Shown: one piece after another, positions 7,177 through 15,655 of the stretch
How positions within the stretch are numbered: the stretch's first letter is position 1
Layout: each line of letters starts with the position of its first letter
Origin: Syntrophomonadaceae bacterium
GTDB lineage: Bacteria > Bacillota > Syntrophomonadia > Syntrophomonadales > Syntrophothermaceae
Assembly (NCBI GenBank): GCA_012719535.1
Contig: JAAYAC010000037.1
Span: 1-38,820, forward strand
Direction of reading: 5' to 3'
Length of the DNA: 38,820 nt
The notes under the pieces: model-generated
Seen by the model: the letters and a program-made list of their open reading frames with translations, nothing else
Told to the model about the DNA's origin: nothing
Databases searched by the model: none
Program-made: the position numbers and the translations under genes

Positions 7177-9999
7177 CTATGACGGCACTACTGAGTTGAG
7201 ACTAAAACGGACGTAGAATATGGTCCCAGCCGGACTGGTTTCAACGTCAATACTCGCATTGTGGCGGCGGGCTATCCCGTAACAGACTGCAAGCCCCAGG
7301 CCCGTTCCCTGCTCCTTGGTGGTAAAGAAAGGTGTACCCAGTTTCTCAAGTTCCTCACCATTCATCCCGTGACCTTCATCTTGAACAACTAAAACAATGT
7401 GGTCGTCTTCTCTAAACGTCCTTATATCCAGGGTTCCCCCCGGGGGCATAGCTTCCAGCCCGTTACGCGCAAGGTTAAGTATGAGTTGTCGTATTTCCTT
7501 CTCATCCAGGAGCAGCTGGGGTAGCTGCTCCAGTCCCACCCTTACCTTTTGGTCCTTAACCATGGCATTAGCTTGAATCAAAGGCAGGATAGCCATTATG
7601 ATTGTGTTGAGATTTCTCGCCTTCGGTTCAACAATCTTGTCCCGGGCCAGAGAGAGGAATTCAGTTATTATTGAGTTGGCACGATCTAATTCCTCAATCA
7701 TGAGGTCGAAGTATTCCTGCCCTTCAAGATTTTTCTCGCTACCCCTGAGCACCTGTAAGAAACCGCGCACCGTGGTCATGGGGTTACGGATTTCATGGCC
7801 GATACTGGCCGCGATTTGTCCCACCAGGTTCAACCGCTCGAGTTGGGCCATTTCCTTTTGCATCCGTTTTCGCTCTGTAATGTCTCTAATCACACCCAGC
7901 ACATGCAGCTTGCCTCCAATGTCCATTGCGTCTGCAGAAACAAGCCCGGTGCGTTCTTCCCCTGATTTAGTCCTGAAGGTAATTTCCCGGTTCCGGACCG
8001 TACCACTTTCCCGTACTCCCATGAAAACCCTATCACGCTCTTCCGGATTGACCCAAAACTCGAGGTCAGTAGCCGAGCGGCCTATGACTTCGTGGCGAAG
8101 ATAACCGGTGGTATTCAAAAAACTATCATTTACATCAACATATACCCCTTCCTCAAGGGTGCTGATGGTAATCAGGTCTGGGCTGGAACGAAAGGCCTTG
8201 GAGAACTTCTCCTCCGACAGGCGTAAGGCCGTCTCCGCTTGCTTCTGGTTCGTAATATCAAGCCCGAATTTCAGTACCATTTTAGTCCCGTCAACGTCAT
8301 AAAAGGGAAAGCCATGCCACCGGTATGTGTGCCCGTCCGGAAAGGTCCCATCCCAACACAAAGGGCTATCCTTCTCATGTACCTGCAGTGCATGGCATAC
8401 ATTACACGGCTCTATACGGCCGTACATGAGCTTGTAACACGGTTGACCGTTCGGTTTACCAAAGCGTTCCCAAAAGAACTTATTCGCAAACGGGATCGAA
8501 TAGTCCGGCTTCAGCAGGTACACCAGGGCCGGGAGCCCGTCCAGGACGGAAAATAGCCGGTTTCTTTCCACCTTCAATGCCTCTTCCGCATGCTGCCGCC
8601 GGGCGTTTTCCTCTTGCAGCCGTTCATTCGTAGCCTTCAGGTCATTGGTGCGTACTTCCACGAGTTTTTCAAGGTAATCATGATATTCCCCGATCTTCTG
8701 TTCCATAAGCTTGCGGCTGGTGATGTCAGTCATGACGTTAATCAATAATCGGGGTTTACCGTCTGCACCCCTAACCACAGCCGAGTTGCATTCTACCGGA
8801 AATCGCGATCCGTCCCTTCTAACGCAGGTATATTCAAGGTTTCGAAGGACGCCCTCTTTCAGGGTCTTTTCCAGGTTCAATCTGGCACGGTCCGCATCCT
8901 CGCGGATAATCAGCGCAAGAAGACCCTCACCAATTATCTCGGATACATCGCTATATCCGTACATGCTTGCGGTTCGTTGGTTGGCCAGTAAAATTCTTCC
9001 TTCCAGGTCAGTAACAGTGATGGCGTTGGGGGATGTTTCTACCAGCGAACGATACAGTTCCTCACTACTACGTAAGGCTTCTTCAGTATGCTTACGACAA
9101 GTGATGTCGGTATGTGTACCGGCCATGCGAAGCGGGTACCCCTGTTCGTCTCTTGCCACCACCTTGCCGCGGGCTAGAATCCATTTCCACTCCCCGGTTT
9201 GGGTTAAGAGCCGGAATTCGGCTGCATAGTAGGGGGTATTCCCTTCCAGGTGTCGCTTAAGTTCGTTCATCACCGCATCCCTATCGTCCGGGTGAAGTGC
9301 TCTTGCCCATGTGCTGAAATTCGGTTCAACTTCACCCGGAGAATAGCCCAGCATTTCAGCCCACCGGTGACTGTAATAAACCTCATTTTTCCTGATATCC
9401 CAATCCCAAAAGCCGTCATTACTCCCGTCTAAAACCAGCTGCAGGCGTTCCTCGCGCTCCCTGATTGTTTTTTCGGCCTCCAACCTGCGCATTTTCTCCA
9501 CTCCCATGGAAGTCAGAAGTCGGGTACATTTCAACAAAAACGACATGATGGATTCCATGCGTTCGCCGGGGATGACGGGGACGCGGCTCAGGGCTTCCAG
9601 GTAGGCTGATTGGTCAAACCCGTACTCTCGCGCCTGCTGGCGAAAAAACTCCTCGTTGGGAGGCTCATTCAGTACCTGCCCGGTGAATATCGTCCCCAGA
9701 TGTTCGTTGTCCACAATGATGGGAGAGGCGTAATCCATGAGCCCGTTCAAACACTGGTAGGCGATATAGGCTCCCTGTCTCAAATGATTCTTTATGAAAC
9801 TATCACTCACCCGACAGCGAAACTCGGTTTGTGGGCAGCAGCGATGGAACTTCTCGCATATGTCCCGCCAACCGGCTTTGACCAGTACAGTACCGTCTTG
9901 GTCCAGGATGGCCCAAACCATGCCGGTCAGTGCGTAGAAATCCTCCATCAATTGCTGTAACGCCGGAATATCAAGTAAATCTGCCAATTGGTATCCCAC
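7177..9999 (-). CDS. PocR-PAS sensor histidine kinase (orphan)
   Basis: A 940-residue protein starting with GTG at 9999 behind GGAGGGAG. The order is: PocR ligand-binding domain (about 8-165, with C48, C54, C55, C62 and YQCLNGLMDY), PAS (185-302), PAS (312-430), coiled coil (432-478), Cys-bearing PAS (480-585, C521/C532/C535), PAS (595-712), HisKA with H735 in GHEIRNP, and HATPase with N box NLARNGLEAM and G boxes DEGHGM and GTGLGLAVCYG. There is no membrane segment, so it is cytosolic. The H-box style (HEIRNPMTTVRGFLQ) is that of Bacillus sporulation kinases. No response regulator is nearby, so Spo0A or Spo0F is a plausible but unproven target. Confidence 0.9.
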   Translation of the reverse strand: MGYQLADLLDIPALQQLMEDFYALTGMVWAILDQDGTVLVKAGWRDICEKFHRCCPQTEFRCRVSDSFIKNHLRQGAYIAYQCLNGLMDYASPIIVDNEHLGTIFTGQVLNEPPNEEFFRQQAREYGFDQSAYLEALSRVPVIPGERMESIMSFLLKCTRLLTSMGVEKMRRLEAEKTIREREERLQLVLDGSNDGFWDWDIRKNEVYYSHRWAEMLGYSPGEVEPNFSTWARALHPDDRDAVMNELKRHLEGNTPYYAAEFRLLTQTGEWKWILARGKVVARDEQGYPLRMAGTHTDITCRKHTEEALRSSEELYRSLVETSPNAITVTDLEGRILLANQRTASMYGYSDVSEIIGEGLLALIIREDADRARLNLEKTLKEGVLRNLEYTCVRRDGSRFPVECNSAVVRGADGKPRLLINVMTDITSRKLMEQKIGEYHDYLEKLVEVRTNDLKATNERLQEENARRQHAEEALKVERNRLFSVLDGLPALVYLLKPDYSIPFANKFFWERFGKPNGQPCYKLMYGRIEPCNVCHALQVHEKDSPLCWDGTFPDGHTYRWHGFPFYDVDGTKMVLKFGLDITNQKQAETALRLSEEKFSKAFRSSPDLITISTLEEGVYVDVNDSFLNTTGYLRHEVIGRSATDLEFWVNPEERDRVFMGVRESGTVRNREITFRTKSGEERTGLVSADAMDIGGKLHVLGVIRDITERKRMQKEMAQLERLNLVGQIAASIGHEIRNPMTTVRGFLQVLRGSEKNLEGQEYFDLMIEELDRANSIITEFLSLARDKIVEPKARNLNTIIMAILPLIQANAMVKDQKVRVGLEQLPQLLLDEKEIRQLILNLARNGLEAMPPGGTLDIRTFREDDHIVLVVQDEGHGMNGEELEKLGTPFFTTKEQGTGLGLAVCYGIARRHNASIDVETSPAGTIFYVRFSLNSVVPS

Positions 10000-10339
10000 T
10001 GATTCACTCCCTCCAAGAATTAAAGAATTCCGGGTTTCACCCGTTAACTCTCAATGGTAAGCACAGTTCTATGATTTTCTACGGCGAACGACGTGTTACC
10101 TTTAGAGTTTTTGTCGTGTTTTGTCGGCCCGGCCAAATGAGGCTTGTCTGGCTGGACAAATCTTCTAACCTTATAGAATCGGCCCGGTATCTACTGATGT
10201 CGTATCCGTGACACCGTTTGTTATCATGGTTACCGTAGCGGGGATATTCAGCCAGGCGGGCTGGAGTTGGAGTCGAAGGGAATTTTGCGAGGCCATATTC
10301 CTCTCGTTGTATACACCTTCAGCTGGACGGCCGGGTGCC
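10000..10339. other. Intergenic region upstream of the PocR kinase; no gene seen
   Basis: 340 bases without a credible gene. The only structure noticed is a repeated TCGGCCCGG (near 10123 and 10179) around the segment GGCTTGTCTGGCTGGACAAA. The promoter of the PocR kinase must lie here, but I could not pick a convincing -35/-10 pair. Confidence 0.4.
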
Positions 10340-11992
10340 CTAGTGGTTAGATTGTTGAAGAAGTTGTACCCTCAGCCCGTCTTTGAGGTCGCTTAAGGGT
10401 ATTTTGAACTCAGGTATTCCTGCCGCATAGGGGGCAATTTCGTAGAGCCCGAAATAGATGACCAGGTTTCCGTCTGCGATATAGTAGCTTTGATCATCGG
10501 CGATGGTGGTAAATCCCATACCGGGCTGGTCAAAGTAGTCACTGGGAGCCGCGGCAATCTGTTCCCGGATGGCCTGGTTAAGGACTGCCTTGTAATCAAA
10601 ACCGTCCCGGAACAGGTCTTTTAAGGCAAGGTCTTTACCGGTATTCAGGTCTATATTGTAGGCTCTGCGGTTAGTAAAGCCATGAGCCCCGCCGGTATAC
10701 TCGTAATAATCAACATAAAGGCTCAGGTACCCTTCGCTATTACTACATTCCTGGTAGCGAGTTACCACCTCGTAAGGCCTGATGGGATAACCCTGCTCTT
10801 TACATGCCTTTACGTACTGCTCCAACTCCGCAGCTATTTTCTGTTTGAACGCCATAGCCTCGGTTTCCCAACGGGAATTAAGGGACGACTGGATATCTTT
10901 ATCCTCGAGTGCGTCAATAGCCGGTATTTCCATGTCCACACCCAAGGTTTCTGATTGCTCCTTCAGCTTTTTGGTGATAAGAGGAATCCTTTGTTCCGAA
11001 TCCGCAGCCGGGGTTACAGCCACCCTTAGCTTGAAGGTCTGAGCCGGGGCATTCTTTTCCCAGGGACGGGAATAAGCCAGGCAGAGCTCAGTACTGCCCA
11101 CTTGTAGCGCCTCAAATCTCCAGTAGCTTCTCCCCCCTTGACCAGGCAGCGGGGAACCGGCACTTTTATCAGCCCGGTAGTAGTGGTCCGTCTGGGTCAA
11201 TACCTTTTTGTCGTAAGGACTGGTGAAGTCCCACTGGTAGCCGGTGCTATTATTAGCAGGTAGAGATAATACGAAAGTCCGGCCGGGCGCTACCGGGTAT
11301 TCCTTGCCGTTATAATTTTCATCTACATCTACCTGGCTTTCCATTACACTCAGGGCATTAGCTATAATTTGGGCCAGCTCAGCCCTTTTCACTGCATCTG
11401 CGGGGCGGAAGTAACGGCCGTCGCCTTTCATGATGCCGGTATTGGTCACAAAGGCCACCGCATTCATGTCCTGTGGTGATAAATCGCCGGTATCCTGGTA
11501 AACGGGCATGACCATAATCATGGGTATGCTTATTCCTTTGACATCAAAACAATTCTTAATAGCCCGGGCCATTTCTATTCTAGTTATGGGTCTGTCAGGG
11601 TAAAAATAGACACTGCTAGCAAAGATTTCGTTGATGGCGCACAGCAATGTCGCATCCGCATACCAGGCCTGGTTGTTAAGATCCCGATAATAATCGCTGG
11701 GTAAAGGCTGCTTGATGAAGTGCATCTTACCATAGTCCAGCCGGAACGCCCGGGCCAAAACACAAGCCGCCTGGGCCCGGGTTGCCACTGCTTCCGGAGC
11801 GAAGATGGGAAACCCCTGGGCATTGCTTCCGGTACCCTGCATAAGACCCCGGTTGTATACCTCCAGAATAGCCTGCTGGTACCGGTGCCCTTTGATATCA
11901 ATAAAACCACCGGGGGCCGGCTTGGCCAGTCCTGCCGCCGGGTTGGCCACCAGAAAAGATGCGGTGAATAACACTGCCATAGTTTTTTTCAT
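10340..11992 (-). CDS. Secreted SLH-domain protein with chagasin-like and DUF4163/DUF3298 domains
   Basis: A 550-residue protein from ATG 11992 (GGGG upstream); the longer open frame is rejected because this ATG begins a clear signal peptide (MKKTMAVLFTASFLVANPAA). Three S-layer homology repeats follow (about 28-85, 98-152, 162-215), which would anchor it to the cell wall. Residues 225-327 look like a chagasin/I42 cysteine-protease inhibitor: NNSTGYQW (248-254) matches the NPTTGY loop, and GGRSYWRFEAL plus YSRPWE match its other loops. Residues about 345-545 resemble DUF4163 plus DUF3298 (RsiV/PdaC-like): YEYTGGAHGF and LNTGKDLALKDLF. The combination suggests a surface-anchored sensor or inhibitor. 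It lies 224 bases downstream of cotJC. Confidence 0.82.
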   Translation of the reverse strand: MKKTMAVLFTASFLVANPAAGLAKPAPGGFIDIKGHRYQQAILEVYNRGLMQGTGSNAQGFPIFAPEAVATRAQAACVLARAFRLDYGKMHFIKQPLPSDYYRDLNNQAWYADATLLCAINEIFASSVYFYPDRPITRIEMARAIKNCFDVKGISIPMIMVMPVYQDTGDLSPQDMNAVAFVTNTGIMKGDGRYFRPADAVKRAELAQIIANALSVMESQVDVDENYNGKEYPVAPGRTFVLSLPANNSTGYQWDFTSPYDKKVLTQTDHYYRADKSAGSPLPGQGGRSYWRFEALQVGSTELCLAYSRPWEKNAPAQTFKLRVAVTPAADSEQRIPLITKKLKEQSETLGVDMEIPAIDALEDKDIQSSLNSRWETEAMAFKQKIAAELEQYVKACKEQGYPIRPYEVVTRYQECSNSEGYLSLYVDYYEYTGGAHGFTNRRAYNIDLNTGKDLALKDLFRDGFDYKAVLNQAIREQIAAAPSDYFDQPGMGFTTIADDQSYYIADGNLVIYFGLYEIAPYAAGIPEFKIPLSDLKDGLRVQLLQQSNH

Positions 11993-12099
11993 CCGCGAAT
12001 CCCCTGCCTTTGCTTCATAATAGTTCCTGCTACAACTTATTACGCCACCCTGCTGCCAAGCTTTCAACCTGTCTGTTTTCCCCCGAGCGCACGCACAGT

Positions 12100-12125
12100 A
12101 AACCAGGGGCTTCCCCCTGGTTTTG
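12100..12125. terminator. Strong hairpin between cotJC and the SLH gene
   Basis: AAACCAGGGG (12100-12109) pairs perfectly with CCCCTGGTTT (12114-12123) around a CTTC loop. A T-rich tail follows on the plus strand; only three Ts follow on the minus strand. It could terminate or attenuate cotJ transcription. Confidence 0.55.
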
Positions 12126-12175
12126 TTAACTGCGTTATTCAGGGGACCATCTCCTGACACGCTCGTGGCATCTGT

Positions 12176-12206
12176 GCGTGACAGAAGAACCGTCCCCGTG
12201 TCACGC
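12176..12206 (+). repeat. REP-like dispersed repeat, copy 2
   Basis: GCGTGAC (12176-12182) pairs with GTCACGC (12200-12206), and the loop contains AACCGTCCCCGT. It matches copy 1 at 3571-3598. It lies just beyond the cotJC stop and could add an mRNA 3' hairpin. Confidence 0.6.
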
Positions 12207-12216
12207 TTACGACAAG

Positions 12217-12801
12217 TCAACGTTCCATAATAAAGTAGTGGTTTTTCCCGTAGTGGTCATACAGGTGTTCAAGGGTTTCGCCGAATCGTTGATAATGTAC
12301 TACTTCTCTTTCGCGAAGCCATCTCAGGGTTTCCGTTACTCCCGGATCATCGGAAAGCTGTATCAGGTATTCGTAGGTGGACCGGGCTTTCTGTTCCGCA
12401 GCCATATCCTCATGCAGGTCGGTAATCGGGTCCCCTTTCGACTGAATGTAGGAAGCTACCCAGGGAACCCCCGAACCATTCACGAAATAGAGGGCACGAT
12501 CGTGATCAGCAAAGTACCCGTCCAAACCGACTGCCTTTATTTGTTCGACAGTAGCATCCTTAATGAGGTTATAGACAAGGGAAGCCACGATTTCCATGTG
12601 GGCTAATTCTTCCGTTCCTATGTCGTTGAGAACGGCTTTTGATCTTCCTGTCGGCATGGTATACCTCTGCGTCAAATACCTCAATGAGGCGGCAAGCTCG
12701 CCATCGGGGCCGCCGTATTGCGTAATAATCACCTTGGCAAGCTTGGGGTTGGTGCTACACACTTTGATAGGGTACTCCAGCTTTTTTTCGTAAATCCACA
12801 T
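12217..12801 (-). CDS. cotJC: Spore coat protein CotJC (manganese catalase family)
   Basis: A 194-residue protein of the usual CotJC length. The di-metal ligands of manganese catalases can be placed: E35 (GPDGELAASLRY), E65 and H68 (GTEELAHME), E136 (EDMAAEQKAR) and H169 (EREVVHYQRFGE). CotJC is deposited in the spore coat with CotJA and CotJB and may detoxify peroxide. It is the last gene of a cotJA-cotJB-cotJC run with an 18-base gap from cotJB. In B. subtilis the operon is transcribed by mother-cell SigE. Confidence 0.95.
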   Translation of the reverse strand: MWIYEKKLEYPIKVCSTNPKLAKVIITQYGGPDGELAASLRYLTQRYTMPTGRSKAVLNDIGTEELAHMEIVASLVYNLIKDATVEQIKAVGLDGYFADHDRALYFVNGSGVPWVASYIQSKGDPITDLHEDMAAEQKARSTYEYLIQLSDDPGVTETLRWLREREVVHYQRFGETLEHLYDHYGKNHYFIMER

Positions 12802-12819
12802 TCCTGTTATCCCCTTTCG

Positions 12820-13080
12820 TTAGGCAAAATTAATTTCCCAGGGCCAGGGTTCTTCGACCCATCTCCACGGGTACTCACTAGGGACATAACCGAAGTTGGT
12901 AAGGGGACCGTACTTCTTTTCATACTGCTGTTTTAATTCTGCCAATCTCTTGACTGTCTGGTTGTAATCGTCCAGGGCTTTTCTGTCGTCGGGATGAGTG
13001 TCAAGGTACAAGTTGAATTCAACGGCGGTGAATTCTTCAGCCATTATCATCATAAGCAGCTGTTTACGCTCTCTGTCCAA
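12820..13080 (-). CDS. cotJB: Spore coat protein CotJB
   Basis: An 86-residue protein matching the CotJB pattern: an N-terminal EEFTAVEFNLYLDTHPDD helix, a middle ALDDYNQTVKRL and an aromatic C-terminus (EYPWRWVEEPWPWEINFA). Relatives have the same length and the same Trp-rich ending. It overlaps cotJA by 17 bases and precedes cotJC, so the three proteins are co-translated. It is a coat structural partner of CotJC. Confidence 0.93.
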   Translation of the reverse strand: MDRERKQLLMMIMAEEFTAVEFNLYLDTHPDDRKALDDYNQTVKRLAELKQQYEKKYGPLTNFGYVPSEYPWRWVEEPWPWEINFA

Positions 13081-13264
13081 AGAACCTCACTCCCTTCCTA
13101 CCCCCATCGGTCTCTTTCTTGCCACTGCGCTGGGGCTCGTACGGCATATATAGCTCTGGAAAAATGGTACCTTTTTGCAGCCCCTCCATCGGCGAGAGCT
13201 TCTTGGTGTATTGTTGGATCTTGATATAGGCTCTGGCCAGCTGCATCTCGTCAGTAGTTTTCAT
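13064..13264 (-). CDS. cotJA: Spore coat protein CotJA
   Basis: A 66-residue protein with the CotJA signature: LARAYIKIQQYTKKLSPMEG then LQKGTIFPELYMPYEP. The start ATG at 13264 has GGGGGA about 7 bases upstream. It is the first gene of the operon. The C-terminus is basic (GGRKGVRFFGQRA). CotJA is required for CotJC assembly into the spore coat in B. subtilis. Confidence 0.92.
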   Translation of the reverse strand: MKTTDEMQLARAYIKIQQYTKKLSPMEGLQKGTIFPELYMPYEPQRSGKKETDGGRKGVRFFGQRA

Positions 13265-13294
13265 ATAAGAATCCCCCTTTCAGGCATTTACTCT

Positions 13295-13302
13295 ATACTA
13301 TG
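13295..13302 (-). promoter_or_regulatory. Candidate SigE-type -10 element for cotJABC
   Basis: Minus-strand CATAGTAT lies about 30 bases before the cotJA start and resembles the SigE -10 consensus (CATACA-T). The -35 region (ACAAATAC) is a poor match, so this rests mainly on the -10 and on the known SigE control of cotJ. Confidence 0.3.
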
Positions 13303-13542
13303 TAGAGCAAACCGTATTTGTTAATGTTTACTAAACCTGCGCAAGAGCAAACACCAAGAGGCTCCTTCCTTGAGTTTCTCAAGTTAACGCAGTTAAATAT
13401 TGTCAATCATAATCCGCAACACAATCTCTATATTGTGGCAAATCGTGGTAAGCAAATGGTAGGGATTGGCTGGAGAAGAAAGGGGTTGTCCTAAAGAACT
13501 AAACCTGCTCAGTTATTCGGCTGTAATACCTGACCCGTTCCG

Positions 13543-13722
13543 CTATTCCTTTTCCGCCCTGACTCGGTACCATTCCAGCCATATACGCTGGGCGGAGGTA
13601 ATTTTAAGAACGGCGGCATTGTATTTTTCCGCCACATCGGCAATCTTCCGCAAAGTCTGTGGGTCGGTAATTCCTCCAGGAATATGTGGTACTATGGCGT
13701 ACGATTGCTTATTCCTCTGCAA
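13543..13722 (-). pseudogene. Fragment of a nitrite/sulfite reductase ferredoxin-like domain
   Basis: On the minus strand, a 59-codon frame from TTG 13722 (GGAAG upstream) reads QRNKQSYAIVPHIPGG, then TDPQTLRKIADVAEKYNAAV and LKITSAQRI. This is the ferredoxin-like half domain of sulfite/nitrite reductases and related small sulfite-reductase-like proteins (PGG...LRKIADVAEKY...K.TSAQRI). After AQRI the sequence degenerates and stops at 13543-13545; the usual LVGLKEED-type continuation is missing. It is probably a truncated relic. A very short functional protein cannot be excluded because the frame is open and has a start and a ribosome site. Confidence 0.65.
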
Positions 13723-13916
13723 ACTTCCTAAAAACTAAGGATGCAAAAAGATCGTCCCCTTGCTTCCTTGAATACTTCTTTCTATTTCGGGCACACTAAG
13801 AACGATAACCAGATAGCCGGTGGCGCCCGCAGGCGCTTGTACCGGTTCTCCTGTTCAAACCCAGGTGTGTCAGTTGATTTGTCCTGATTTTATATCTGTA
13901 AAAGGAGGGTTGCAGA

Positions 13917-14036
13917 ATGTCCGACAGAGATAACGCCCGCCAGCAGAAGTCGCAACAAAGGCGGGAGCAAAGCGACAGGCAAGACCGGCTGGAAAGCAGT
14001 AAAGATGACTCTGCATGTCAATCCCGGGACAGCTAA
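13917..14036 (+). CDS. Small hydrophilic 39-residue ORF of unknown function
   Basis: The ATG at 13917 is preceded by AAAAGGAGGG at ideal spacing, among the best ribosome sites in the window. The product is very charged: it starts MSDRDNARQQKSQQRREQSD and ends in DSACQSRDS, with a single Cys near the end. There is no membrane segment or signal peptide. It is followed by two hairpins, the first with a short T tail. Its setting beside coat and sporulation-kinase genes suggests a small spore protein, but I recognise no family. It was found from the ribosome site rather than by length. Confidence 0.6.
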   Translation: MSDRDNARQQKSQQRREQSDRQDRLESSKDDSACQSRDS

Positions 14037-14069
14037 TATCTTGCACCCGGGGTTCTGCCCGGTTAACCC

Positions 14070-14095
14070 AGACCACCTGCCAGGGGTGGTCTTTA
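14070..14095 (+). terminator. Rho-independent terminator after the 39-residue ORF
   Basis: AGACCACC (14070-14077) pairs with GGTGGTCT (14085-14092), followed by a short TT tail. It lies 34 bases after the stop. Confidence 0.6.
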
Positions 14096-14098
14096 CAT

Positions 14099-14128
14099 AA
14101 CACCCGGCATACCAGGTTGCCGGGTGTT
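14099..14128. terminator. Perfect 11-bp hairpin between convergent genes
   Basis: AACACCCGGCA (14099-14109) pairs perfectly with TGCCGGGTGTT (14118-14128). There is no T-run on either side. It probably ends transcripts of the kinase at 14168 from the minus strand. Confidence 0.5.
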
Positions 14129-14167
14129 ACTACGCAACGGGCTTTCGCTTACCAGCCCGCCAGCCAG

Positions 14168-15655
14168 CTATCTCGTGGAAGCAGTTGACGATTCGAGCAG
14201 CTGACCAGGCGGAACAGGTCGGGCAAAGCGAACATAGAAGGTAGTACCCGTTGCCCCGGTTTCAACGTCTATAACGGCGTTGTGCCGGGCAGCTATGCTG
14301 TAACAGACGGATAGCCCCACGCCCGTCCCTTTTTCCTTGGTGGTGACAAACGGCCTTCCCAGCTTGTCGATAATTTCTTGGGGTATCCCGCAGCCCTGGT
14401 CCTGTACGGCCAGAACCACTTCGCCGTCCTGGAGATAGGTTCTTATAACCAGTGTTCCCCCCGGTTCCATTGCTTCCAAACCATTTCCGCACAGGTTAAG
14501 TATAACCTGACGGATTTCTTGTTCGTCCAGGGGTATATCTGGGACTTTGCCCAGGTGTGCCTTCAGATTCTTATCTTGTGCGGTAGCAGCCGCTTGAAGC
14601 AAGGGAAGCAAGGTGGCAACTATGGAAGAAAGGTTTCCCGGTTCATGTTTAACTGGCTTATCCTTGGCCAGCAGGAGAAACTCTCGAATTATGGCATTGG
14701 CGCGGTTCAGTTCCTCAATCATGATATCAAAATAGCCTTTTTCTTGAAAGTACTCTTCCCTCTCTCGCAGCATCTGCAAGAAACCGCTGACGGTAGTCAT
14801 GGGGTTTCTTATTTCATGGCCGATACTGGCCGCGATTTCTCCCACCGTATTCAACCGGTTCAAACGCGCCAGTTCTCTCTCCACGCGTGTCTTCTCGGTC
14901 ATGTCCGTCAATATTCCCAGCATGCAAAGCTGACCATCAATATCAACCAGTTCGGCGCCAAACAGCGCCAGCCGGACCTCACCCGATTTGCTCCTGTATC
15001 GGAGCCATCGTTCCTGAAAGGCTTTGCTCTCAGCAATTTCCTGCAGTGCCTCTTCCAGTTCTGCTATGTCTACCCATATATCCAAATCTTTTAATTGATG
15101 CCCCACCATCTCTTCCCGGTGAAAGCCGATGGCGGCCAGAAAACGGTCGTTGACATCTATGCAGCGCCGTTCAGCCAGTGAACAGACAAACATCAGGCCG
15201 GGAGAAACACGAAAAATCTTGGCCAATGTCTCCTTCAACTTCGTTAAAGACTCTTCCGCCTGCTTCTGTGGCGACTGGTCATACACAAAGGCATAATAGT
15301 AGAGTACAGCCCCGCCGTCATCAACAACCTTATGTACCAGCAGCTCTACGGGTATGCTGGCCCCGTCCCTGGTCTGTAACTCTGCCTCAATACGCAATGG
15401 TTCCTGAGTAGCCCTGGTTAGAGCCAGCCAGCTTCTGTCAGGATGATGGAGCTGAAATCCAAGCCCAATGGAGGCAGACATGTTCCGTAGCTCTTCTTCC
15501 ATAAAGCCGGTAAGCCTCCTGAAGGCGGAATTACACATCATAAAGCTACCATCGGGGTAATAAGCAATAAACGGTTGAAAGGAATGCTCAAAGATCTCTG
15601 TCAAGAACTGAAAACGCTGCCGATGCTGCACCTCTTGTTTGAGACTTGCTAGCAT
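14168..15655 (-). CDS. PAS sensor histidine kinase (orphan), two PAS domains
   Basis: A 495-residue cytosolic kinase. PAS 1 spans about 18-135 (FEHSFQPFIAYYPDGSFMMC, FRRLTGF) and PAS 2 about 140-257 (LAKIFRVSPGLMFVCSLAER, IDVNDRFLAAIGF). HisKA has H280 in ASIGHEIRNPMTTVSGFLQM, and HATPase has NLCGNGLEAM, DQGCGI and GTGVGLSVCYS. ATG 15655 has GGTGAG upstream. The HisKA/HATPase part is a close paralogue of the kinases at 7177 and 16024. No regulator is adjacent. The sporulation-kinase-like H box makes a phosphorelay role possible. Confidence 0.9.
   Translation of the reverse strand: MLASLKQEVQHRQRFQFLTEIFEHSFQPFIAYYPDGSFMMCNSAFRRLTGFMEEELRNMSASIGLGFQLHHPDRSWLALTRATQEPLRIEAELQTRDGASIPVELLVHKVVDDGGAVLYYYAFVYDQSPQKQAEESLTKLKETLAKIFRVSPGLMFVCSLAERRCIDVNDRFLAAIGFHREEMVGHQLKDLDIWVDIAELEEALQEIAESKAFQERWLRYRSKSGEVRLALFGAELVDIDGQLCMLGILTDMTEKTRVERELARLNRLNTVGEIAASIGHEIRNPMTTVSGFLQMLREREEYFQEKGYFDIMIEELNRANAIIREFLLLAKDKPVKHEPGNLSSIVATLLPLLQAAATAQDKNLKAHLGKVPDIPLDEQEIRQVILNLCGNGLEAMEPGGTLVIRTYLQDGEVVLAVQDQGCGIPQEIIDKLGRPFVTTKEKGTGVGLSVCYSIAARHNAVIDVETGATGTTFYVRFARPVPPGQLLESSTASTR

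Noticed and set aside
11993-12220. Longer N-terminus for the SLH protein
   Set aside because: The extension crosses a hairpin and the REP-like repeat, whereas ATG 11992 begins a normal signal peptide.
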